From Branchiostoma floridae (Eukaryota; Chordata; Leptocardii; Amphioxiformes; Branchiostomatidae), in contig NC_049993.1 of the NCBI RefSeq assembly GCF_000003815.2, forward strand, positions 9,678,023 to 9,713,241: a stretch of 35,219 bases of DNA, read 5' to 3'. The notes beneath the pieces are model-generated. The model was not told the origin of the DNA and made no database searches. It was given only the letters and a program-made list of their open reading frames with translations. Positions 11,715-21,642 of this stretch are shown here, one piece after another. The position numbers were made by a program, and so were the translations under genes. The first letter of the stretch is position 1. Every line of letters starts with the position of its first letter.

Positions 11715-14700
11715 TTATACACTGTCCTCATCTGAGTCATACTCTACCAGACCTAGACTGGTGCGCCCTGTGACTTTGCCAGTACTGTCTCTACTCTGAT
11801 GTAGATCTTTGTCACATGTTGTCTGACAATTGTCAACATCTTTCTCCTCTTCAGTGCTCCCTGTTCTGTGTGGAAATTTCTCCTCAAGTCCTGACAGTAA
11901 AGTACTTGGACAATCTGAACTGTTCTGTTTGTTGGTTTGATTAGTAGAGTCATTTCCTTTGGCTGATGTAGCAGTGGTGTCTGCTACTCTCTTCACCAAT
12001 TGTTTGATCCCACTACTGACACCAGGTGTGGGTTTGTCCAGGTCGAAAGCGGAGGGCGCTTTTTTTGGCAGACTTAGTCCCAGCTTCTTTTTGGCATCCA
12101 GTAGCTTGTTGTCTCTGTCTGGTGTAACTACTGTGGTGGTTGATGACTGGGAGGAAAAGATGGACCGGCTGGCGATCGCTTCTCTCTTCTGTTTCTGCTT
12201 CTTCTCATAAGCTGAAATGGATGGAAGAAAAAAATTGATGATACATCAAATAGATTTTTCGTAGTATCTATCATAATCAAAATGATGCAGATAACTTTTT
12301 GGAGGGAATAGAAAATGCTTATTCTCTGTCAAGTGAAAAACTGCACAAGAATATTTTTTACAGCTTAAGGAAGATTATCTGACAATTTTGTTTACAGCCC
12401 TATATAGCTGAATGACAACATAAAAAATGTCTTTATCTCTCGAGTTTTCTTAAGTTACACTGTATTTTCTTTAGATGAACAAAGACACAAAACAAAAAGT
12501 ACTCACAGTCCAGGCTGTGATACTTGAGTAGAGAGGCCAGTTTTCTGTCGTCCTCGTGTTCTCGCACCAGTGGGATTGCCAGGGACGACTTCGCCAGGAG
12601 GGCAGAGTCTTCAGCTGCCTCCTCCTTCAGCACTGTCTTCTCTCCCTGAGGACAATACAAAAAGAAATTAACACTTTCTTCTCTCCCTGAAGACAGTAAC
12701 ACAAAAGATGTACAACTTCAAGTAGAATCTGTAGTGCACAGGGCATTTTGGAAGGAGATTGCCGACATAGGCAATAGTGGAAAGCCAGACAGGACAACAT
12801 CCCAGAATGGTCATCTCTACCCCTGGCAATGGAAAGAAGAGCCCAGAGCTATCTATCTTCTTGTCCCCCCAACAGCCTGGAGGTCAAAGGACTAGGTAGG
12901 TACACATGTAGGTAGGTACTAGTGCATAGCCAGGCTTTGGTCACTAAGGAAAGTATTGTTAAAGATGTAAAAGTAGTCAAGGACTATGAAAACATTGGCA
13001 AATAATTGTTATGAACTTGATATCCAGGGATTTACCAGACTGATGAAACTAGTCACAAATGCTGTTTAAAACGTTGTTAAGTCTAAAATCAGACTTTTGG
13101 AACATAGCTTTGTCTTGTCAGCTGCATTTCTAAAAGTACCACGTCTAGAAGTCTGTTTAAGAACTGGACTCCCGTACCCTGAACTTCCTGCGAGCCATCT
13201 GGTTGAGTGAGAAGTCGTCCTGCCACTGAGACTTCCACTCGTGGATCTCTGCCAGGCGAGGCACGGCGGCCTTCCGCTTGTCCTGATCCTTCACTCCGTG
13301 CTCCAGACGGAACATTGGGTCTGACGCCATCTTCTTCTTATCCTCATGGTCTGAAGTAATCATAGAAATTCTAAATATGAGATCTGCTAGCTCTTCATGG
13401 TAATAAATTGTATAAATGACAGAACACAATAACGACAAATAGATTTGAGTAAAAGTAGATGCAGCACTGCCTCATTATTGTTTACACTAACGGGCTTTTA
13501 GACCTTGATACATGCCGTTACAGCATGTGCATGTGGTCAGATGCAGGTTTAGCCCCAAGCCCTCTGATTTTGTCTCAACCTCTTGCTAAATCTTTGACTT
13601 TCATATCCATCCCAGAAATAATTCTGTGTGGCCTTATTACAAACAAAAGAACAGATTTGAGGTAAATGCTACATTAGTTTATTTCCTTGGTTCTTACGCA
13701 TTGTAATGTAAGAATCTCAGCAAGAGGTCAAAATGGAAACATTTTTGTTTATGACAATTTTTTTTAAAACAAAGATACGATCATACCTTCACAGACGACC
13801 TGCTCGTTCTCGGCAGCATCCCATCGCTCCTCCTTCCGCCGCGCGCCGCTCACGATGACGTAGTCACAGTTCTTGGGGTCTGTCTGGATCTCGAAGCGGT
13901 TGTCGCACAGATGGCACTTCATGCGGAACTTGTAGATGGGCGTGGTATAGTACATCCCCACCTTGGTCTTCTCTGCATTGTAACGAACACCTGTAGGGGA
14001 GGGGGGATAAAATGTAATTACACGCACTACCTTTTTTAATAGTTTTATCATAATTCCACCACCAGATCTGCTTAGCATCACCAGCTTTTCCTTTTTCCTG
14101 GTTAATTTCTTTGATGTTTCATTGATAGGCAAACTGATGATGTAAAACATAAGTCAGGCAATGCCTGGACCCAAACAGTTTTTTGGCACACGCCGTAGCT
14201 GGGGCTGCTTGCCGCCCATATTGCCAGTCATTGTATTGTATGTATGTGTTATTTGTATATGTATCCAGGGCCTCCAGTCACTAATGGAGCTTACCCTGGT
14301 AAAAGAACACAGAATTAATAATAAATAAATAAACTGGGCACTGATAGGCTTGAGCTGAATGTTGCAAGCTCCTTGATATCTATAAGCATGGCAGGTGAAA
14401 ACTTTGGGACCTGCGGTGTCATCCAGCAGAGTACGAACCATTCTAGGATGCAGGTTTGTTACTGCGTAGGACAAGGAGGCTGCCAACTTTACACAAGGAC
14501 AGAATGTTTAAACTTACCCATGCCAACATGGTTCCCACATCCTCCACACCAGATGTTATATGGCAACTCAAATCTAGAGTAAAAACACACAATATGAATT
14601 ATCAGTAACAGTAGAATCTCTGAAAATGCATCATAGACAGCTTTGATTGTACTGAGGTGGATGACCAGTTTACATACACATGCATAACAGGCAGCATGTT

Positions 14701-15850
14701 TGGCTCAGACCCCAAGAGGTCCACAATTCAAATCCTGTCATTTGACGGTTTTGACCTATCTTGTGCTCTTGAGAAATGCAGTTAAGATCACTTTCCTCTG
14801 GAGAAAATGAGCGCCTTATTATAGACGTCCCTTGGAAAGGAAGATAATTGGACCCCTGCTTTGCCTAATGAGTCAGTCAGTTGAGCTTACTGTTTCTGAC
14901 TTAGGGAGAAGACTTGCTGCTAAAATGAGTGTTAGTTCATTGCCTAGAGTAGAAGTGGTCCATGTGGTCTGGCACCGAGCAAACTTGTAAAAAAAAGTTG
15001 TTTGAGAGACAGCAAGAAAAAGAGAGAGTTAAGAAGTTGTTTGAGCTCACCTGATGATAAGGATCCCCTGTGAGAGTTTGCGGGCGCGGTCTCTCAGCGG
15101 ATGGGAGTTACGATACTTGTTAATGGACTTGTGCTACGAGATACAAACACAAGACATTGATGTTACCAATGCTATACTGTCAACATCCATTTCTTCTTGG
15201 CTCCACTTTTTTTTTACAAAATGTCAATCTTATCCACGTTTATACTGTGACTTTCAAATTCAGGTGAATTGGCTGACTGATCGGCCCAACTGTGGGGGCT
15301 GTCACTACCGTGCCAGGCAGGGAATTCCACTCCGGTACAAATTGTGTATATAACATTGGACAAAGTTTCTACATTCATCATAAGTAAGTTGTTACACTTA
15401 CCGCTTACGGCTTACCGGTCCCTTGACCGGGGGTGGTCGTGGGGGCACTTAGCAGCTGAGCACACCTCCCTCCATCTCACCCTGTCGTGGGCCAGAGCTT
15501 GGGTTTCGGCAAGGGTCATTCCTGTCCACTCTTTGATGTTACACTTACAGGGGTACTATTATCATCATTTGAAATACACAACATTACACATACCTTCTGT
15601 GGGTCGAAGTCCGGAGGGTAGTACCTGTTAACTGCTTTACGGTCAGACTGGAGAGAGAGAAAAAAGCAATCTGACGTTTAGCATAGTTCATGTATCATGA
15701 TTCAAAGAGGAAACGAACAAAACGTAGTTGAAGCGTGCAACAAAAAATCGATTTCTTCTGGGCTTTAAACGCCCTCTCTACGTACAAAATATCATAATTC
15801 TATCGATACATACAGGATCTATGAATCTATAACTCTTAAAATTTTACCAT
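11715..15850 (-). CDS. YJU2B: YJU2B (CCDC130), YJU2-family splicing factor, complete, 8 coding exons
   Basis: Exons in transcript order: 15850-15848 (ATG only), 15647-15594, 15133-15051, 14573-14518, 13990-13787, 13350-13178, 12645-12507, 12211-11715 (TAA). They join in frame to 402 aa (human CCDC130 396 aa). Seen: DRKAVNRYYPPDFDPQK at the N terminus, NSHPLRDRARKLSQGILIIRF (21 residues, given here as NSHPLRDRARK then LSQGILIIRF), zinc-binding cysteine pairs C56-x2-C59 and C91-x2-C94, the block TDPKNCDYVIVSGARRKEER, a charged middle region, and an acidic C terminus YDSDEDSV. Known: YJU2/CCDC94 acts in spliceosome activation and first-step catalysis; YJU2B is its nuclear paralogue, less well characterised. 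The arrangement CxxC-CxxC and the TTPIYKFRMKCHLC block separate it from YJU2 itself. The one-codon first exon is inferred: no in-frame ATG precedes the acceptor of exon 2, and ATG followed by gtaaaa lies 200 bp upstream. The promoter lies beside or in the fold-back structure. Confidence 0.95.
12775..12925 (+). mobile_element. Non-LTR retrotransposon 3' fragment (ORF2 C terminus and GGTA tail)
   Basis: Reading + from 12778: WKARQDNIPEWSSLPLAMER, then AQSYLSSCPPNSLEVKGLGR. This resembles the NIxEWTGLxLAxxxxLAxDRxxWR ending of LINE ORF2 proteins and parallels the copy at 15.4 kb (NIKEWTGMTLAET). It ends in GGACTAGGTAGGTA. It is antisense to YJU2B, in the intron between exons 6 and 7. Confidence 0.55.
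14695..14815 (+). repeat. SINE-like relic in YJU2B intron 3
   Basis: GAGGTCCACAATTCAAATCC (degenerate B-box), then CTTGTGCTCTTGAGAAATGC and ACTTTCCTC. Same order as the relics at 5.4, 34.0 and 34.2 kb. Confidence 0.45.
15400..15550 (-). mobile_element. Non-LTR retrotransposon (LINE) ORF2 C-terminal relic
   Basis: The - strand from 15540 reads NIKEWTGMTLAETQALAHDR then VRWREVCSAAKCPHDHPRSR, D, R, stop. The EWTGM-LAE-LAxDRxxWRxxV pattern is the characteristic C-terminal tail of LINE reverse-transcriptase proteins in many invertebrates. After the stop come GGTAAGC-type units, a decayed form of the GGTA tail. It lies in YJU2B intron 2 in the same orientation as the gene; only the last 40 or so codons are present. 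Confidence 0.65.
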
Positions 15851-15931
15851 TGTTGGGTTTCTTGCTGTCCGTATTCGTCAAAAAGTCGCAAGAACGTCGA
15901 ACGATCGTCGTGTCTTCTCCTATTTTCTTGT

Positions 15932-16050
15932 TGGACGCCCGTTTGAGGCACTTGACATGGTCACGTAAAAAAAAGATTAAAAAATTGCGGTGGGCTAAAT
16001 CAGGCTGTCAAAGGTGTCCTCGTAATCCCCACGAGTTGTTCTATCTGCCT
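15932..16050 (+). repeat. Outer inverted segment, left copy
   Basis: About 118 bp, reverse complement of 24235-24352 with about 8 differences (roughly 93%). It includes GTTTGAGGCACTTGACATGG, then the A-run AAAAAAAAGATTAAAAAA, then CAGGCTGTCAA and CCCCACGAGTTGTTCTAT. Sequence inward (16050-16500) is only patchily alignable to the other side, so this segment is unusually well preserved. It begins about 80 bp upstream of the YJU2B ATG and may carry its promoter or 5' UTR. Confidence 0.8.
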
Positions 16051-16502
16051 TGTGAATCTCAAGCGATGGACTTTTACGAGAAAGTATATATTTGATGTCA
16101 AAGTTGACCGATTTTCGACAGCTTTTTCCTATGGTTTCGCCATTGTTTTCAAGCCGAAATACGCACCGTATGGGGGTTTCGGGGTGTCCGCTTAGTGGGC
16201 GAGGTTCAACTGTTTCCGGGTCACGCTATACCGTTGCGGCAGTCACTCGGGACCTCACTCGGTAGTGTACACAAGTACTTTTGATGGTGCTGTCGGCGTT
16301 TTATCACGTTACGAAGTAATATTGAAATGTCTTTGAAGTATAAGACAGCACTATGATCTGTAAGGTGTTATTCCAATAGGTTGCGTCGTGGGTAAAGTGA
16401 ACTGTAGGTAACGTTACCCGACGAAGGCTTTTTGCATCTGACTGTTAACTGTTGCATATTAGATACATTGCTCGCGCCTGACTGAGGGATTAACTAAGAT
16501 TA

Positions 16503-19500
16503 GAACAGTATATAGCTAATCAATAGCGAATAACGTTCAGAAGAGAAACTGTGCCAATTTGAATGACACAAAAAATAGCGCCGTAAGAATTGTAACGTTA
16601 TGTAGCTAACTTGTAGCGGAAAACGTGTTCAGAAGACAAACTGTGTCAATTTGAATGACACATCTAAAGTACCGTTGTGCGCTGCATTAAGTGTATATAG
16701 CTAACTAATAGCGAAAAACGTGTTCAGAAGAGAAACTGTCAATTTGAATGACACACTCACAGAACAGTAAGAACTATAACGTTATGTAGCTGCGTATACA
16801 TGTAATAGCGCAAAACGTGTTCAGAAGACAAACTGTGTCAATTTGAATGACACACTTGCAGATAGCGCAATAAGAACTGTACATAGCTAACTCATAGCGG
16901 AAAAAGCGTTCAGGAGACAAACTGTGTCAATTTGAATGACACACTTACAGGTAGCGCAATAAGAAATGTATATAGCTAACTCATAGCGAAGTGTAACGTG
17001 ATCAGAAGACAAACTGTGTCAATTTGAATGACACACTTGCAGATAGCGCAATAAGAACTGTATATAGCAAACTAATAGCGGAAAATGCGTTCAGGAGACA
17101 AACTGTGTCAATTTGAATGACACACTTGCAGATAGCACAATAAGAAATGTATATAGCAAACTAATAGCGGAAAAAGCGTTCAGAAGACAAACTGTGTCAA
17201 TTTGAACGACACACTTGCAGATAGCGCAATAAGAACTGTATATAGCAAACTAATTGCGGAAAAAGTGTTCAGAAGACAAACTGTGTCAATTTGAACGACA
17301 CACTTGCAGATAGCGCAATAAGAAATGTACATAGCTAACTCATAGCGAAGTGTAACGTGTTCAGGAGACAAACTGTGTCAATTTGAATGACACACTTGCA
17401 GATAGCGCAATAAGAACTGTATATAGCAAACTCATAGCGGAAAAAGTGTTCAGAAGACAAACTGTGTCAATTTGAATGACACACTTGCAGATAGCGCAAT
17501 AAGAACTGTATATAGCAAACTAATAGCGGAAAAAGCGTTCAGGAGACAAACTGTGTCAATTTGAATGACACACTTGCAGATAGCGCAATAAGAACTGTAT
17601 ATAGCAAACTAATAGCGGAAAAAGTGTTCAGGAGACAAACTGTGTCAATTTGAATGACACACTTGCAGATAGCGCAATAAGATCTGTATATAGCAAACTA
17701 ATAGCGGAAAAAGTGTTCAGGAGACAAACTGTCAATTTGAATGACACACTGGCAGATAGCGCAATAAGATCTGTATATAGCAAACTAATAGCGGAAAAAG
17801 TGATCAGAAGACAAACTGTGTCAATTTGAATGACACACTTGCAGATAGCGCAATAAGAAATGCACATAGCTAACTCATAGCGAAGTGTAACGTGATCAGA
17901 AGACAAACTGTGTCAATTTGAATGACACACTTGCAGATAGCGCAATAAGAACTGTATATAGTAAACTAATAGCGGAAAAAGTGTTCAGGAGACAAACTGT
18001 GTCAATTTGAATGACACACTTGCAGATAGCGCAATAAGAACTGAACATAGCTAACTCATAGCGGAAAAAGCGTTCAGGAGACAAACTGTGTCAATTTGAA
18101 TGGCACACTTACAGGTAGCGCAATAAGAAATGTATATAGCAAACTAATAGCGGAAAAAGTGTTCAGAAGACAAACTGTGTCAATTTGAATGACACACTGG
18201 CAGATAGCGCAATAAGATCTGTATATACCAAACTAATAGCGGAAAAAGTGTTCAGGAGACAAACNNNNNNNNNNNNNNNNNNNNNNNNNNNNNNNNNNNN
18301 NNNNNNNNNNNNNNNNNNNNNNNNNNNNNNNNNNNNNNNNNNNNNNNNNNNNNNNNNNNNNNNNNNNNNNNNNNNNNNNNNNNNGCGCATTAAGGAAAGG
18401 TAATAGGTAAACTCATAGGGAAGTGGTAAGGGTTCGGAAGGCCAAACTGTGTCAATTTGAATGACACCCTTGCAGATAGCGCAATAAGAAATGTATATAG
18501 CTAACTCATAGCGAAGTGTTTCGTGTTCAGAAGACAAACTGTGTCAATTTGAATGCCACACTTGCAGGTAGCGCAATAAGAGCTGTTTATAGGAAACTAA
18601 TAGCGGAAAAAGCGTTCAGGAGACAAACTGTGTCAATTTGAATGACACACTTGCAGATAGCGCAATAAGAAATGTATATAGCAAACTAATAGAAGAAAAA
18701 GCGTTCAGGAGACAAACTGTGTCAATTTGAATGACACACTTGCAGATAGCGCAATAAGAACTGTATATAGCAAACTAATAGCTGAAAAAGTGTTCAGGAG
18801 ACAAACTGTGTCAATTTGAATGACACACTTGCAGATAGCGCAATAAGAGCTGTATATAGCAAACTAATAGCGGAAAAAGCGTTCAGGAGACAAACTGTGT
18901 CAATTTGAATGATACACTTGCAGATAGCGCAATAAGAACTGTATATAGCAAACTAATAGCAGAAAAAGCGTTCAGGAGACAAACTGTGTCAATTTGAATG
19001 ACACACTTGCAGATAGCGCAATAAGAAATGTATATAGCTAACTCATAGCGAAGTGTAACGTGTTCAGAAGAGAAATTGTGTCAATTTGAATGACACACTC
19101 ACAGAACAGTAAAATCTATAACGTTATGTAGCTACATGTAATAGCGCAAAACGTGTTCAGAAGACAAACTGTGTCAATTTGAATGACACACTTGCAGATA
19201 GCGCAATAAGAACTGTACATAGCTACTAGTAACTCATAGCGGAAAAAGCGTTCAGGAGACAAACTGTGTCAATTTGAATGACACACTTGCAGATAGCGCA
19301 ATAAGAACTGTATATAGCAAACTAATAGCGGAAAAAGTGTTCAGAAGACTAACTGTGTCAATTTGAAAGACACACTTACAGGTAGCGCAATAAGAAATGT
19401 ACATAGCTAACTCATAGCGAAGTGTAACGCGTTCAGTTGACAAACTGTGTCAATTTGAATGACACACTTGCAGATAGCGCAATAAGAACTGTATATAGCA

Positions 19501-20377
19501 AACTAATAGCGGAAAAAGTGTTCAGGAGACAAACTGTGTCAATTGAATGACGCATTTATAGAACAGCGATGTATGTAAGAACTGTATATATCAAACTTAA
19601 AGCAAAAAACGTGTTCAGAAGACTACCTGTGTCAATATGACACATTATAGAACAAAGCTGTTAGAACTGTATATAGCAAACTAATAGCGAAAAACTTGTT
19701 CAGGGGACAAACTGTGTCAATTTGAATGGTACACTTGCAGAATAGCGCCATAAGAACTGTATATACATGTAACGTTAGCTAGCTTAAAGCAGAAAGCGTG
19801 TTCAAGAGACAAACTGTGTCAATTTTAATGACACACAGAATAGCGCCAAAAAACTGTATATAGCTAACTTAAAGCATAAAGTGAGTTCAGAAGACTACCT
19901 GTGTCAATTTGAATGACACACCTATAGAATAAGCACTGTTACAACATGTATATATATTTAACTAACAGCGCAACGTGTTCAAGAGACAAACTGTGTCAAT
20001 TTGAATGATCATTATAGAACAGTGCTGTAAGAACTTTATATAGCAAACTAATAGCGAAAGACGTGTTCAGGAGACAAGCTGTGTCAATTTGAATGACACA
20101 CTGACAGAATAGCGCCGTTAAAACAGTATATAACTAACTTAAAGCGAAAAGTGTATTCAGTAGACTACCTGTGTCAATTTGAATGACAGATTTATAGAAA
20201 AGTGCTGTAAGAACTGTATATAGCGGATAACGTGTTCAGGGGACAAACTGTGTCAATTTGCATGACATACTCACAATATAGCGCCGTAAAAACAGTACAT
20301 AGCTATCCAATTAAAAAAAACGTGTTTAGGATACAAAATGTGTCTATGTGAATGACACATTCATAGAACAGCGAGGT
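16503..20377 (+). repeat. Left tandem array, about 43 copies of an 89-bp unit
   Basis: Unit boundaries taken at GATAGCGCAATAAGAA repeat at 17042, 17131 and 17220 (exactly 89 bp). Each unit has GAACTGTATATAGC, AACTAATAGCGG, GTTCAGGAGACAAACTG and the palindrome TGTGTCA-ATTTGAA-TGACACA. Copies at 17.0-19.5 kb are highly uniform; those at both edges (16.5-16.8 and 19.5-20.4 kb) are diverged and vary in period, as expected when unequal exchange homogenises the interior. Two copies would fall in the N-run. Open frames appear on the - strand only because the unit lacks stops in one frame. Confidence 0.95.
18265..18384. other. Assembly gap (120 N) inside the array
   Basis: Sequence breaks after GGAGACAAAC and resumes at GCGCAT. 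In a normal unit these points are 31 bp apart, so 120 equals 31 plus one 89-bp period. The first about 60 bases after the gap differ from all other units at many sites and look like low-quality sequence. Confidence 0.97.
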
Positions 20378-20396
20378 AAATTTATTTTGACGAAAG

Positions 20397-20433
20397 CTTG
20401 CTCTAACAAAAACTTTTTCAATCGGATGATCAT
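20397..20433 (+). repeat. Inner inverted repeat, left copy (partner 21361-21397)
   Basis: 37 bp, 31 matching the reverse complement of 21361-21397, including the uninterrupted AAAACTTTTTCAATCG. It sits just where + oriented units stop, so it marks the base of the loop. Confidence 0.75.
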
Positions 20434-21360
20434 ACTATTTGATTATCGCTTTACTTTACTTGTTTGTCATATGAATTGACACAGTTGCCCTCCTAACGAA
20501 GTTTTCTGTTGTAAAATGGTTATATGCAGTTCTTACAGCGCTTTTCTTTAGGTGTGTCATACAAACTGACACAGTTTTGTGTCCTGAACACATTAGCCGT
20601 TAAGATTTAGTCATACATTTGTATACTATACGTTCGGCGCTATTCTACAAATGTATCGAAACAAATCGACACAGCTGTGCTTTTGACTACGTTTTCAGCA
20701 ATAAAGTTGTTAGGTACAGCCCAAAGTACACTTTTTACCAGTGTGTCATATAAATTGACACAAATTCTTTACTGTCCAACTTTTTCCGTGATCAATTTTA
20801 CACACGTTAAACAGCGCTTTTCTAATTGTGGGTGATATAGATTGACACAGTTGTCCCCCGGAAAAACGTTTTCCATTTTTAAGACACGGTTCAAACATCG
20901 CTTACAAAGGTGTCAGACAAATTCACGCAATTTCCCTCCTGAAAAAGTCGTCCGCCATCAAGACAATTTTACACTGATTTCACATCGTGTTTCATAGCGT
21001 GTCATATGAAATAACAGTTGTCCTCCTGACAAGGTTTTCTGTCATTTGATACAGTTGTCGTCCTGACCGTGAGGGTTTTCCGTTTTGTGAAATTTCAATA
21101 AGTTTTAAAAAACTTGTTTATTGACACAGTTGTCGTCCCGACCAAGTCTTCCATCAGTTTAATACTGTTTAATAATCGCACTAGTGTGCCATACTAGCAG
21201 TGACAGTTGTGCACCAAAGTTTCCGTCATGAGGCAGTTTTATACTGTTTAACACTCGGTTATTAATTGCAAAGCCGTCCTCCTGACAAAGTTTTCTGTTA
21301 TAAACTATTGTGTCAATTAATGTGACAAACTAGCAAACTGAATAGATATGCCTAAATCGT
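20434..21360. repeat. Central loop with decayed, inverted 89-bp units
   Basis: Units are barely recognisable, but palindromes persist: TGTGTCA-TACAAAC-TGACACA (20553-20573), TGTGTCA-TATAAAT-TGACACA (20742-20762), and TTGTCA-TATGAAT-TGACACA (20464-20482). All are in the orientation of the right array. GACACAGTTGTC(G/C)TCC recurs at about 20478, 20843 and 21122. No reading frame of note. Confidence 0.75.
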
Positions 21361-21397
21361 ATAATCATTCGATTGAAAAAGTTTTCGGCAGAGCGAG
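21361..21397 (-). repeat. Inner inverted repeat, right copy
   Basis: Reverse-complement partner of 20397-20433 (31 of 37). A further decayed palindrome, TGTGTCA-TATGAT-TGACACA (6-nt spacer), follows at about 21436-21455. Confidence 0.75.
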
Positions 21398-21606
21398 TTT
21401 TCCGTCATAAGATAGTTATTATGCGTTTCAAAAGTGTGTCATATGATTGACACAGTTTTCAGCTCAGACAGCGCAGTACTAGATTTGACAGTTTACTTGA
21501 ACAAGTTAGTATTTGAGTTACTTTAAACCCTACCATGGTCCAAACTCCAGTAATCAGTTGTTAATTGATATGAAATAACCGCATCTAAAGTCATATATAT
21601 TCGAAG

Positions 21607-21642
21607 GAACGCCATTTAGTTCGTAAGAAGGGACCTTAGAAC
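21607..21642 (+). repeat. Direct repeat bounding the right array, first copy
   Basis: GAACGCCATTTAGTTCGT then AAGAAGGGACCTTAGAAC. It matches 23836-23872 (GAATGCCAGTTAGTTCGTTC then GGAAGGGACCTTACAAC) with few changes. The pair flanks the uniform right array on both sides. Confidence 0.8.

Noticed and set aside
12720-12925. Extra exon of YJU2B
   Set aside because: Reading direction is opposite to YJU2B and the reading matches a LINE C terminus; exons 6 and 7 already join in frame without it.
15930-15973. Short reading frame starting MSSASNGRPT present in mirror image in both outer arms
   Set aside because: Ends after 12 codons on the left and diverges on the right just past the conserved block; explained by the inverted repeat itself.
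17180-19443. Several similar reading frames of 60-90 codons on the - strand of the left array
   Set aside because: They are copies of the same 89-bp unit, which is not a multiple of three, so the frame shifts with each unit and ends at random. No start context, splice logic or conservation at protein level.
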